Assembly: GCA_900315665.1 (NCBI GenBank)
Contig: OMZX01000002.1
Coordinates: 120,959-184,958, forward strand
Source: an uncultured Eubacteriales bacterium
GTDB taxonomy: Bacteria; Bacillota; Clostridia; Lachnospirales; Lachnospiraceae
Length of the DNA stretch: 64,000 nucleotides
Reading direction: 5' to 3'
Numbering within the stretch: position 1 is the stretch's first letter; each line of letters begins with the position of its first letter. The notes beneath the pieces were generated by a model. It searched no databases, was not told the DNA's origin, and worked only from the letters and a program-made list of their open reading frames with translations. Positions 25,746 to 34,831 of the stretch are shown in pieces. Made by a program: the position numbers and the translations under genes.

Positions 25746-27779
25746 TTATAAATTTCTGATTTTCTCTGTCTTTTCCCGCACAAATTGCTCAAGCTTTTCC
25801 ATATATTCCGCTTCCGTCAGCGTACCCTCTGCGACCTCGGAAAGTCCCATTTCCCAGGAAGCTGTCAGCTTCGGATTGAGAAGATGCGGTACACTGCACT
25901 TCACATAATAAGCAATATATTCGCCAAGCTTAGTCGGTGATAATATCTGGGTTTTCTTATCTAGAGAAATATATTTATCTACAACCAGCTTTGTGAGGAT
26001 GCCGGCTCTTGTCGCGCTAGTACCAATCCCGGCGCCTTTAATCTGTGCACGTAGATCCTCATCCTCGATGAGATTTCCTGCATTCTCCATGGCTAAAATC
26101 ATAGAACCAGAAGTATAACGCTTCGGCGGTGCCGTCTCACCAGGCTTCACGGAGAGCGTGATCAAGGATACATGCTGTCCCTTTCGAAGCCGTAAAAGCG
26201 CCTCTGACAGCCGTTTCGCATCGTCCACACTGTGATCTCCGAGAGTGTCGCGGGAAGTCTTAATTTTGTTATTCTTCTCCACTACTGCATCTTGTTCATT
26301 GCCTGCCATGACTACGTCATTACGCTCTCCATAGGTGGGATCAGCTACGACGAGATATCCAGGCGTTTTCAAGGCACGGGTATTTACAATAAATAGCTCC
26401 TCCTTCACGAGAAATACAGCCTGCAGCTTCTCATATACCGCACTGTCCATAAAGATAGACAGAAACCGGCGGACGATGAGCTCATATACCTTTTTAGATA
26501 AAGGACTGAGCGACGCAAATTCTCTTTCGCCCTGTCCGGTCGGTATGATTGCATAATGATCAGAAATTTTCTTATCATCTGTATATTTTGTTTTTACGAT
26601 ATTCTTAAATCGTCCCTCCGTAAGAATCTGTTCCGCTATATCCTTTGCCGGGGCAAATCCTGACACACCGCGAATGTTTTTGTCGATTTCCTTTGCAACA
26701 GCACTGGAAAAAACTCTTGCATCCGTTCTCGGATAGGTCGTCAGCTTCTTTTCATAGAGCTCTTGTGCGATCGCAAGCGTCTTGTCCGGATCAATCTTAA
26801 ACAGCTTTGCGCAGTCATTTTGCAGCTCCGCAAGATTATAAAGCAAAGGCGGATTCTTGGTTTCACGTCGTTTTTCTATCTTAAGAACGACAGCGTCATC
26901 CGGGAAAGGCATAAAGCGCTTCATGAACTGAACTGCCTTCCCTTCAAGAAGAAAGCCCTTTCCATCATAAATATCCGTCCACGGGTAAAACTTTGAATTC
27001 TCAGACGGTTTCCAGTCGGCTGTGATATAAACGGCACCTGGACCACCCTGCTCTATAATATCGAATTTACCCTGAATTCGGTAAAACGTCGTTTTCTGGA
27101 AGGCACGAATTTCCTGCTCCCTTTTGACAATCATCCCAAGTACACAGGTCATCACACGTCCCACCGCAATCACAACCTTTTCCTTTGGCCCGATATTCAG
27201 TTGTTTTTTTAGATTATTCCGATATTTCAGTGTTAAAGCACGTGAAAAATTGATGCCCATCAGATAATCTTCCTTGGCTCTCGAAAATGCAGCCTCCGAA
27301 AGATGATCATAGGCGCTGTCCGGCTTTGCCTCCCGGATACCGCGTCTGATTTCTTCTCTCGTTTGTGAATCGATCCAGACCCGACGCCTTTCTTTAGAAG
27401 GATCGACCTTTGCCATCATATCCACAAGACGATAAATATACTCGCCCTCTCGTGCAGAGTCCGTGCAGACATAAATCGTATCGACATCTGACCGATTGAG
27501 AAGACCAGCTACAATTTGAAATTGCTTTTCCGTCGACTTGGAAACCTCATATTTCCATTCCGCCGGTATAAAGGGGAGTGTCGAAAAATCCCACTTTTTT
27601 AATGCCGGATCATATGCCTCCGGATAACTAAGCGCCACCAGATGTCCTACGCACCATGTGATGATAAGCCGGTCTGTTTCGATATATCCGTCATGCTTCG
27701 GCCATTTTCTTGTATCCACATCCATAGCCGCAGCAAACTGCTGTGCAACTGACGGTTTTTCTGTAATAAATAGCTTCAA
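25746..27779 (-). CDS. topB: DNA topoisomerase III
   Basis: 677-aa type IA topoisomerase that unlinks single-stranded or catenated DNA. The Toprim domain (KLFITEKPSVAQQFA at the start, TDSAREGEYIYRLV near 110) is followed by the catalytic Tyr in TTYPRTDARVF, near residue 346, and ends with the toroid domain (GIGTSATRAGIL, LLNPKLTASWE). No C-terminal zinc fingers are present. Translation begins at TTG: GAGG lies just before it and no ATG occurs before the essential Toprim strand. Confidence 0.94.
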   Translation of the reverse strand: MKLFITEKPSVAQQFAAAMDVDTRKWPKHDGYIETDRLIITWCVGHLVALSYPEAYDPALKKWDFSTLPFIPAEWKYEVSKSTEKQFQIVAGLLNRSDVDTIYVCTDSAREGEYIYRLVDMMAKVDPSKERRRVWIDSQTREEIRRGIREAKPDSAYDHLSEAAFSRAKEDYLMGINFSRALTLKYRNNLKKQLNIGPKEKVVIAVGRVMTCVLGMIVKREQEIRAFQKTTFYRIQGKFDIIEQGGPGAVYITADWKPSENSKFYPWTDIYDGKGFLLEGKAVQFMKRFMPFPDDAVVLKIEKRRETKNPPLLYNLAELQNDCAKLFKIDPDKTLAIAQELYEKKLTTYPRTDARVFSSAVAKEIDKNIRGVSGFAPAKDIAEQILTEGRFKNIVKTKYTDDKKISDHYAIIPTGQGEREFASLSPLSKKVYELIVRRFLSIFMDSAVYEKLQAVFLVKEELFIVNTRALKTPGYLVVADPTYGERNDVVMAGNEQDAVVEKNNKIKTSRDTLGDHSVDDAKRLSEALLRLRKGQHVSLITLSVKPGETAPPKRYTSGSMILAMENAGNLIEDEDLRAQIKGAGIGTSATRAGILTKLVVDKYISLDKKTQILSPTKLGEYIAYYVKCSVPHLLNPKLTASWEMGLSEVAEGTLTEAEYMEKLEQFVREKTEKIRNL

Positions 27780-27834
27780 AATACCTCGTTTCTTTCCCCG
27801 AAACGTATCAGCCCATACCCTGATGAAATTCTAA

Positions 27835-28899
27835 TTACTTGTTGTCTGTTGAGAAGGCGAAAACCGTCGTTGTATCGTAATCGGTACCAGCCTTTACGAT
27901 AGAAGAAGGCCAGGTTTTCTCATGAAGACAATCCGGATAATACTGTGTTTCCATGCAGAAGCCGCTCCGATTCCCGTATACATGGCCAAGCTTACCATGT
28001 GCATCCGAAAGGCCATTCGCCGTATAAAACTGCATTCCCGGAAGATCTGTGTACAAAGACAGCTTAATCCCCGAGCTCTGGGATTGTGCTGTCGCTTGAA
28101 GACGAACTGTACCATCATACTGGTCAAGCACAAAGTTATGATCATATCCGCCTGCAAAGCTAAGCTGGTCAAATTCCTGTCCGATATCCTGGCCAATCCG
28201 CTTAGGTGACGTAAAATCCATCGGCGTCCCTTCTACAGCATCAATCGTTCCATACGGGATAGACTCTCTGTCGGCCGGCGTATAATGAGAAGCATTGATC
28301 CATACCAGATGATCAAGGACATCACCGCTGCCCTCACCATTCAAATTAAAATAAGCATGATTCGTCATATTAAAGACGGTATCCTTGTCCGCATTGGCAA
28401 GATAATGAATCGAAAGCGCATCATCCTCTGACAGCGTATAGGTTACAGAAACATGCGCATTACCAGGGAAGCCCTGATCGCCATCCGGGGACACAAGACT
28501 AAACATCACATAGCTTCCAAGGCCGGCATCTGCATACTCTGCAGTCCATACCCTCGTTCTCCAGTAATCCGGTCCCGAATGAAGGCTGTTTCTCTCATGA
28601 TCATTCTTCGCAAGCTGGTATGTCTTCCCATTGATTTCAAAGGAAGCCGTACAGATCCGGTTTGCATTACGACCTACCGGCTCACCCATATGACCTGCGT
28701 TTGTGAAAAGCGTCTCAACCGTATCATGTCCAAGCACAACATCCCTGAAATTTCCGTCTCTGTCCTTCACCAGCATCGACATCAGAATACCGCCCAGATT
28801 CGTAAACGAAGCCTCCGTGCCGTTTCCATTCTTCAAAGTATAGCAGGAAACCGTCTCACCTGTCGGGAGCTTCCCAAGCTCATTTACCTTTACTGACAT
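27835..28899 (-). CDS. galM: Aldose 1-epimerase (galactose mutarotase)
   Basis: 354 aa. It interconverts alpha and beta anomers of aldohexoses, feeding alpha-galactose to GalK. Family motifs include FTNLGGILMSMLVKDRDG, EPVGRNANRI, NDHERNSLHSG, FNMTNHAYFNLNGEG (catalytic His) and GYDHNFVLD, with a GMQFYTANG substrate strand and a catalytic Glu in FCMETQYYPD. GGAGG lies seven bases before the ATG. It is ~16 kb from galKET, so it is not in the same operon. Confidence 0.95.
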   Translation of the reverse strand: MSVKVNELGKLPTGETVSCYTLKNGNGTEASFTNLGGILMSMLVKDRDGNFRDVVLGHDTVETLFTNAGHMGEPVGRNANRICTASFEINGKTYQLAKNDHERNSLHSGPDYWRTRVWTAEYADAGLGSYVMFSLVSPDGDQGFPGNAHVSVTYTLSEDDALSIHYLANADKDTVFNMTNHAYFNLNGEGSGDVLDHLVWINASHYTPADRESIPYGTIDAVEGTPMDFTSPKRIGQDIGQEFDQLSFAGGYDHNFVLDQYDGTVRLQATAQSQSSGIKLSLYTDLPGMQFYTANGLSDAHGKLGHVYGNRSGFCMETQYYPDCLHEKTWPSSIVKAGTDYDTTTVFAFSTDNK

Positions 28900-28942
28900 T
28901 TCATTTCCTCCATCAAGGGTTTAGCCATTACAAATTCAACTC

Positions 28943-28971
28943 ATTATACCATCGATTACGCTATGAGACAA
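28943..28971 (-). promoter_or_regulatory. Promoter of galM
   Basis: Minus-strand TTGTCT (28966-28971), a 17-base spacer, TATAAT (28943-28948). Confidence 0.7.
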
Positions 28972-28990
28972 ATCAACATTAGTTATAAAA

Positions 28991-29073
28991 GCCGAAAAAG
29001 AAATTGACGCTGAAATGATCCGGCCGATTGCATTTACATGCCATCGGCCGGATCCTTTTAGCGTCAATTTTTT
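28991..29073 (-). terminator. Terminator of asd
   Basis: A long imperfect stem: ATTGACGCT and GGATCCGGCCGAT pair with ATCGGCCGGATC and AGCGTCAAT. On the minus strand TTTCTTTTT follows. It begins right after the asd stop codon. Confidence 0.9.
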
Positions 29074-29074
29074 A

Positions 29075-30157
29075 TTACTTTCTTGTGATGTATTCCTTCG
29101 CGCAGAGATACTCGGCGGCTTCTACCCCACCACCGGCTGCGCCGCGGAGCGTGTTATGGCTTAATCCGACGAACTTCCAGTCAAAGATCGTATCCTCCCT
29201 GAGCCGTCCAATGCTTACACCCATGCCATGTTCGTAGTTTACATCAAGCCGCACCTGCGGACGGTCATCCTCCTCCATATACTGGATAAACTGCTTCGGA
29301 GCAGACGGAAGCTTGAGCTTCTGCGGCTCACCTGAAAAACTCCGGAGAGCATCAATCAGCTGCTCCTTTGTCGGATGCTGACGGAAGGATACAAAGCAGG
29401 TTGCCGTATGTCCGTTTAAGATAGGTACACGGATGCACTGCGCAGAAATCAGCGGCTCTACAGCCGTTTCGATATGATCTCCCTCGATATGTCCGAATAC
29501 CTTCAGCGGCTCCTTTTCTGACTTTTCTTCCTCACCGCCAATATATGGGATGATATTGCCGACCATTTCCGGCCAGGATTCAAAATTCTTGCCGGCGCCG
29601 GAAATTGCCTGATACGTAGAAACGATTGCCTTCACCGGTTCAAATGGCATCCATGCAGCAAGTGCCGGCGTATAGGACTGAATCGAGCAGTTCGGTTTAA
29701 CCGCGATGAAGCCTCTTGTTGTACCGAGTCTTTTTCTCTGCATCGGGATGATATCATAATGCTGCGGATTGATTTCCGGAATCACCATCGGTACATCCGG
29801 GGTCCAGCGGTGTGCAGAGTTGTTCGACACAACCGGCGTCTCTGTTTTCGCATAAGCTTCTTCGATTGCACGGATCTCATCTTTCTTCATATCAACGGCT
29901 GAAAACACGAAGTCAACATCCTTTGCAACCTCTTCTACCTTCGATACATCCTTTACAATCATCTTTTTTACAAAAGAAGGCTCTGGGACATCAAGCTTCC
30001 AGCGTCCATCGACAGCCTCCTCATAGGTCTGTCCTGCACTTCTCGGTGAAGCAGCAAGTGTCGTAAGCTCAAACCAGGGATGATTCTCAAGAAGTGTGAT
30101 GAAGCGCTGCCCGACCATACCGGTAGCACCTAGAACGCCGACTTTAAATTTTTCCAT
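29075..30157 (-). CDS. asd: Aspartate-semialdehyde dehydrogenase
   Basis: 360 aa from the ATG at 30157, which has GGAGGGG six bases upstream. It reduces aspartyl phosphate to the semialdehyde for lysine, threonine, methionine and cell-wall diaminopimelate. Motifs: GVLGATGMVGQRF (NADP-binding), NNSAHRW, AVKPNCSIQSY (catalytic Cys), QAISGAGK and RVPILNGHTA (catalytic His). The PNCS context and the 'AHRW' segment suggest the long archaeal/fungal-type branch rather than the E. coli-type enzyme. It stands alone with its own structured leader. Confidence 0.94.
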   Translation of the reverse strand: MEKFKVGVLGATGMVGQRFITLLENHPWFELTTLAASPRSAGQTYEEAVDGRWKLDVPEPSFVKKMIVKDVSKVEEVAKDVDFVFSAVDMKKDEIRAIEEAYAKTETPVVSNNSAHRWTPDVPMVIPEINPQHYDIIPMQRKRLGTTRGFIAVKPNCSIQSYTPALAAWMPFEPVKAIVSTYQAISGAGKNFESWPEMVGNIIPYIGGEEEKSEKEPLKVFGHIEGDHIETAVEPLISAQCIRVPILNGHTATCFVSFRQHPTKEQLIDALRSFSGEPQKLKLPSAPKQFIQYMEEDDRPQVRLDVNYEHGMGVSIGRLREDTIFDWKFVGLSHNTLRGAAGGGVEAAEYLCAKEYITRK

Positions 30158-30216
30158 TGGATTCCCCTCCATGATAAATTGCATTGAATCGTTTCATCGA
30201 TCTAAGCCTTCTTGAA

Positions 30217-30281
30217 CGGACATCTTAAAACGAATGGCTTCCATAGTTTCAGGCTAAGGCGCCTGTATGTCCGTACAGAAA
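30217..30281 (-). promoter_or_regulatory. Structured leader of asd (possible cis-regulatory RNA)
   Basis: In the ~150-base leader predicted from the promoter at 30314-30342, ACGGACAT and ATGTCCGT pair around a 45-base G/C-rich interior that contains GGCGCC and several GCC/GGC pairs. I could not match the lysine riboswitch, T-box or SAM classes. It could be an attenuator or simply an mRNA-stabilising stem. Confidence 0.4.
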
Positions 30282-30313
30282 AGACAATTGATCTTTAGAA
30301 AAACACTTTCCCC

Positions 30314-30342
30314 TTTATAACGCTTACACATCAAATAAGCAA
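30314..30342 (-). promoter_or_regulatory. Promoter of asd
   Basis: Minus-strand TTGCTT (30337-30342), a 17-base spacer, TATAAA (30314-30319). Confidence 0.55.
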
Positions 30343-30448
30343 GGCAATTAAAGTCATATCAGCTATAACTTCATCATGCAAAAGATACCTAAAAGACGCA
30401 CAGTCTATGTATCTGCAACCTATGAAGAAAAGGCTATCATCATTAATG

Positions 30449-32686
30449 CTAGTGTTTCGTACCCTTCCCTGCTCTATTGGAAAGCTTCAGTCGATTAAGG
30501 GACAGCGGCTTTTTATTGACTGTGATGTCCACCGGCTCTGTACCCAGCAAGTAAAACGTCTTCAGATGGTCGTCCTTTGACAGCTTGATAGCCGTGACGC
30601 CCTTCGCTGTCTTTTTCTGGACCGGTATATCCGAAAGGGAGCAGCGCAGGAAGTAAGCATTGTCCGTTTCAAAGACGATATCCGTTTCATAGCCCATTAG
30701 CTGAATCGATGCAACCTTTGCCTGATCGTTCAGCTTAGTCGCAGTCACAAGACGGTTCGCGGTATCAAATTCTGTTGCTTCTACAATTTTCACGAAGCCA
30801 TCGGTTGTCGCAAAAATGAGCGAACGTCCCTGGAGGCTTGCTTTAACCGCTGCAAAAAGGATTTCCTCGGCTGATGCGCTGTACTTGCTGATATTATCGA
30901 TCGGTACGCCCTTGTCCCGGTATTTTCCAAGCGGCACATCCTGGCACTTAATCTGATGCATATTGCCGCTGTCCGTGAAGAGAAGAATATTATCTGTATT
31001 CTTACACTTTAACACAAAGCGATACTCGGTATCGACGGCCTCCTGATTTCGCTGGTAGGTCTGCTCATCCATCAACTTACAATAGCCGAACTTATCCTGT
31101 AGATAATAACAGTCGATCTCAGCCACCTTCGTTTCATCGAAAACTGCTTCTTTACTATCCTCGATCAGCGTTTTCCTTGGCTTCCCGTATTCCTCACGGA
31201 TCAGCATAAGATCCTGTGCGAGCACTTCATTCATCTTGTCTCTGGAGCTGAGAATCGCCCGATATTCCTTCATCCTGCGAAGCGTTTCTGCATGCTCCTT
31301 TTTCAGCTCGAGAAGCTCGAGATTGATGAGCTTTGAAAGCTTCATATCGAGGATTGCCTGCGCCTGTCTCTCTGTGAAGGAAAAGCCCTCGATGGTTTCC
31401 TTAAATTCTGCATCTCTCTGACGGAAGCGAATGTCTTTTACATCACCGGTCATCAGAGCCTTCTTCGCATCAACCTGTGAATTTGAACTTCGAAGCAGCG
31501 CGATGATTGCATCAATGAGATCAACTGCCTTGATGAGACCATCCTGGATTTCCTTTTTATCCGTCTCCTTCTGGAGGAGATTTTTATACTTGCTGTCGAG
31601 AATCTGATACTGGAATTTAAGATAAGCTTTAAGAATTGCCCGAAGCGTCATCGTTTCCGGCCGACCCTCATTGATTGCCAGCATATTGACACCAAACGTG
31701 TCCTCCAGCTTCGTCTTTTTATAAAGGATGTTTGTGATCCGCTCGATATCTGTACCCTGTTTAAGATCCAGGACGATCCTTACACCATTTTTATCGGACT
31801 GGTTCGAAATATCTGTGATTTCAGGAAGCTTCTTATCCTCGACAAGCTGCGCGACATCCGACATAAACTTACTGATACCGGCACCAACCATCGTATAGGG
31901 AATCTCTGTTACGACAAGCTTATCCCGGTCCGAGCGTCCCTGCTTCTTTTCATATACCAGCTTCCCGCGAAGCTTCAATCTCCCGCTTCCCGTCCGATAA
32001 ATATCGACAAGCTCTGATTTATTGGCGATGATACCTCCGGTTGGAAAATCCGGTCCCGGCAGATATTTCATCATTTCCGCCGTTTCCATCGCAGGATTAC
32101 GAAGATAAGCAAGAATCAGATCGATGATCTCCGAAAGATTATGGCTTGGCGTCGAGGTCGTCATACCGACTGCGATACCCTCGGACCCATTCAGCAGAAA
32201 ATACGGAATTCTCGCCGGCAGCACAACTGGCTCCCTGAGCGTCTCATCATAGTTCGGCTGGAAGGGCACCATGACATTCATGTCCTTAAGCATCGTATCA
32301 TCGGTGAATTTCTCGAGCTTCGCCTCAGTATATCTCGGAGCAGCGGCAGAGTCACCTTCGATGGAACCAAAATTTCCCTGTCCGTGCACCAGCGGCTGCA
32401 TCCGCTTAAAATCCTGCGCCATCACAACCAGTGTATCATAGATGGAAGCATCACCATGCGGATGATACTTACCCATCGTATCACCGCAGATACGAGCCGA
32501 CTTATAGGTTGGATGATCATGTGTTGCATGCAGTTCATTCATGTCATAGAGTACACGCCGCTGCACCGGCTTAAGACCATCACGAATGTCCGGCACGGCT
32601 CTCGATGTGATGACACTCATCGAATAATCGAGATAGCTCTTCTGCATCTCCTCAGAATATTCTGTCGTTAAAATCTGTTCTGCCAT
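30449..32686 (-). CDS. parC: Topoisomerase IV subunit A (type IIA)
   Basis: 745 aa. The DNA-breakage subunit: LDYSMSVITSRAVPDIRDGLKPVQRRVLY, the winged-helix motif with catalytic Tyr in APRYTEAKL (near residue 118), a coiled-coil region, then a degenerate C-terminal beta-pinwheel lacking a clear GyrA box. The partner parE lies 137 bases upstream. The short length, absent GyrA box and pairing away from dnaA/recF suggest Topo IV rather than gyrase; a second gyrase pair elsewhere would confirm this. The quinolone-determining segment reads HPHGDASIYD, with Ala where E. coli ParC has Ser80. Confidence 0.88.
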   Translation of the reverse strand: MAEQILTTEYSEEMQKSYLDYSMSVITSRAVPDIRDGLKPVQRRVLYDMNELHATHDHPTYKSARICGDTMGKYHPHGDASIYDTLVVMAQDFKRMQPLVHGQGNFGSIEGDSAAAPRYTEAKLEKFTDDTMLKDMNVMVPFQPNYDETLREPVVLPARIPYFLLNGSEGIAVGMTTSTPSHNLSEIIDLILAYLRNPAMETAEMMKYLPGPDFPTGGIIANKSELVDIYRTGSGRLKLRGKLVYEKKQGRSDRDKLVVTEIPYTMVGAGISKFMSDVAQLVEDKKLPEITDISNQSDKNGVRIVLDLKQGTDIERITNILYKKTKLEDTFGVNMLAINEGRPETMTLRAILKAYLKFQYQILDSKYKNLLQKETDKKEIQDGLIKAVDLIDAIIALLRSSNSQVDAKKALMTGDVKDIRFRQRDAEFKETIEGFSFTERQAQAILDMKLSKLINLELLELKKEHAETLRRMKEYRAILSSRDKMNEVLAQDLMLIREEYGKPRKTLIEDSKEAVFDETKVAEIDCYYLQDKFGYCKLMDEQTYQRNQEAVDTEYRFVLKCKNTDNILLFTDSGNMHQIKCQDVPLGKYRDKGVPIDNISKYSASAEEILFAAVKASLQGRSLIFATTDGFVKIVEATEFDTANRLVTATKLNDQAKVASIQLMGYETDIVFETDNAYFLRCSLSDIPVQKKTAKGVTAIKLSKDDHLKTFYLLGTEPVDITVNKKPLSLNRLKLSNRAGKGTKH

Positions 32687-32823
32687 AGATAATGCCTACT
32701 CCTTGCGACTGCCCGTTTGCTTTCCGTCAATAAGACGTTCAGCAAAGCTTGCAGCCGATTGTTCATATTTCCATCTATCATCTGATGAAGCATGTTGCAG
32801 GATAAAAGTTGCTTCTATTTCTG

Positions 32824-34749
32824 TCAGCTGTCGATCTCCGCCTCATTGGCATGATCATGGATAAAATCCTTACGAGGACCGACATCCGTGCCCATCAGCA
32901 TAGAGGTCACCTCAGACGCAAGACGCCCATCCTCGATCTGTACCTGTTTAAGAACCCGGTTCTCCGGATTCAGCGTCGTCTCCCAGAGCTGCTCCGGATT
33001 CATCTCACCTAAGCCCTTGAACCGCTTCAGCGTATAGCTTCCTTCCTTATGATCCTTCTGATAAAGAGAAAGCGCCTTCTCATCATAAAGATACTGTGAC
33101 GTTTCCTTTTTGTTGTTCGGAATCGCCTGATAAAGCGGCGGCATCGAGACATAGACATGCCCCTCCCGGATCAGATCCGGCATGAAGCGATAAAGAAAAG
33201 TCAAAAGCAGTGTATCAATATGCGAACCATCGACATCGGCATCCGTCATCAGAATAATCTTATTATACCGAAGCTTCGTGATATCGAAGTCATTGCCGTA
33301 GCCTTCGGAAAAGCCGCAGCCGAAGGTATTAATCATCGTTTTGATCTCAGCGTTTGCGAGAACCTTATCGATTGATGCCTTTTCAACATTAATGATCTTA
33401 CCACGGAGCGGCAGGATTGCCTGCGTATGACGGTCACGACAGGTCTTCGCAGAACCGCCGGCCGAATCACCCTCGACGATGAAGATTTCACATTTCTCCG
33501 GATCCTTCGAGATACAGTTTGCAAGCTTGCCATTCGAGTCGAAGCTATACTTCGACTTCGAAAGCATATTCGTCTTCGCCTTCTCCTCCTGCCGGCGGAT
33601 CTTTGCAGACTTTTCCGCACAGGAAATAATCGCCTTCACGACCTCGACATTCCGGTCAAAATAATGCTGCAGCTCCGTATCGATAATGGCTGCAACCGTC
33701 TTCGCCGCATCCTGCGAAGCAAGCTTGGTTTTCGTCTGTCCTTCAAAAATCGGATCAGGATATTTAATGGCTACAACAGCCGTCATACCGTTTCTTGTAT
33801 CAGCGCCGGTAAAATTCTGATCCTTATCCTTGAGGATGCCGAGCTGTCGTGCATAAGAATTAATAAGCTGCGTAAATTTCGTCTTGAAACCGACGATATG
33901 TGTGCCACCCTCCTGCGTGAAAATATTGTTACAGAAGCCGAGCACATTTTCCTCAAAGCTGTCCTGGAACTGGATGCAGCACTCAAGACTCGTTCCTTCC
34001 TGCTCGCCCTTTATATAAATCTCGGGTGTCACATGTTCGACATCCTTATCGAGTTCCCGTACGAATGCAATGATGCCATCCGGCTCATGATAATCGATGC
34101 ACTCCGGTGTTTCTTCTCTCTCATCCCGATAATGAATCGTAAGAGCCGGATTCAGGTAAGCTGTTTCATGAAGCCTCGACTTCAGCCATTCCTCCCTGAA
34201 TCTCGTCTTCTCAAAAATCTCCGGATCCGGAATAAATGTCGTCTCTGTGCCAGTTTCCTTCGTCTTCCCGACAACCGGTAACAACCCGTCTACAAGCTCC
34301 TTCGTCGGAATACCACGAGAAAACTCATCTTCATAGATCTTTCCGCCCTGATAAACCCGAACCCGCATATACGTAGAAAGAGCATTGACGACAGACGATC
34401 CAACACCATGAAGACCGCCGGATGTTTTATAGGCTTTATTATCGAACTTGCCCCCTGCATGAAGCGTCGTCATGACGATACGCTCCGCTGACACACCCTT
34501 CTGATGCATCCCAACCGGTATGCCACGTCCATCATCACGAACCGTACAGGAACCATCCTTACCTAGCGTAACAAATATATTTTTACAATATCCAGCCAGA
34601 TGCTCATCAACCGAGTTATCGACGATCTCATAGATCAGATGATTAAGCCCTCTGGATCCGACCGAACCAATATACATACCCGGTCTCTTCCGAACCGGCT
34701 CAAGTCCCTCCAGCACTGTAATCGACGACGCATCATACACTTCCGCCAT
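32824..34749 (-). CDS. parE: Topoisomerase IV subunit B (ATPase)
   Basis: 641 aa from the ATG at 34749, preceded by AGGAG. GHKL ATPase motifs: EIVDNSVDEHLAG, DDGRGIPVG, and GGLHGVGSSVVNALS. The Toprim domain has EGDSAGGSA and TDADVDGSHI, and RFKGLGEMNPEQLWETT is near the end. It supplies ATP-driven strand passage with ParC. GyrB is about as similar at this level; the ParE call rests on the ParC neighbour. Confidence 0.88.
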   Translation of the reverse strand: MAEVYDASSITVLEGLEPVRKRPGMYIGSVGSRGLNHLIYEIVDNSVDEHLAGYCKNIFVTLGKDGSCTVRDDGRGIPVGMHQKGVSAERIVMTTLHAGGKFDNKAYKTSGGLHGVGSSVVNALSTYMRVRVYQGGKIYEDEFSRGIPTKELVDGLLPVVGKTKETGTETTFIPDPEIFEKTRFREEWLKSRLHETAYLNPALTIHYRDEREETPECIDYHEPDGIIAFVRELDKDVEHVTPEIYIKGEQEGTSLECCIQFQDSFEENVLGFCNNIFTQEGGTHIVGFKTKFTQLINSYARQLGILKDKDQNFTGADTRNGMTAVVAIKYPDPIFEGQTKTKLASQDAAKTVAAIIDTELQHYFDRNVEVVKAIISCAEKSAKIRRQEEKAKTNMLSKSKYSFDSNGKLANCISKDPEKCEIFIVEGDSAGGSAKTCRDRHTQAILPLRGKIINVEKASIDKVLANAEIKTMINTFGCGFSEGYGNDFDITKLRYNKIILMTDADVDGSHIDTLLLTFLYRFMPDLIREGHVYVSMPPLYQAIPNNKKETSQYLYDEKALSLYQKDHKEGSYTLKRFKGLGEMNPEQLWETTLNPENRVLKQVQIEDGRLASEVTSMLMGTDVGPRKDFIHDHANEAEIDS

Positions 34750-34791
34750 GAAAAACACTCCTTACTCTCTAAAACTTCGCAATCGTGAGCT

Positions 34792-34821
34792 ATGATACCA
34801 CAGGATGCCATTAAATTGCAA
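34792..34821 (-). promoter_or_regulatory. Promoter of parE-parC
   Basis: Minus-strand TTGCAA (34816-34821), an 18-base spacer, TATCAT (34792-34797), close to the outer stem of large element 2. Confidence 0.5.
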
Positions 34822-34831
34822 ACCCCTCATA

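Noticed and set aside
30158-30448. Lysine riboswitch before asd
   Set aside because: I looked for the conserved L-box segments and did not see them; the structured leader is left unassigned.
33427-34281. A 284-aa open frame opposite parE
   Set aside because: Antisense shadow of conserved parE; composition (many Arg, Leu, Cys) and lack of motifs argue against a gene.
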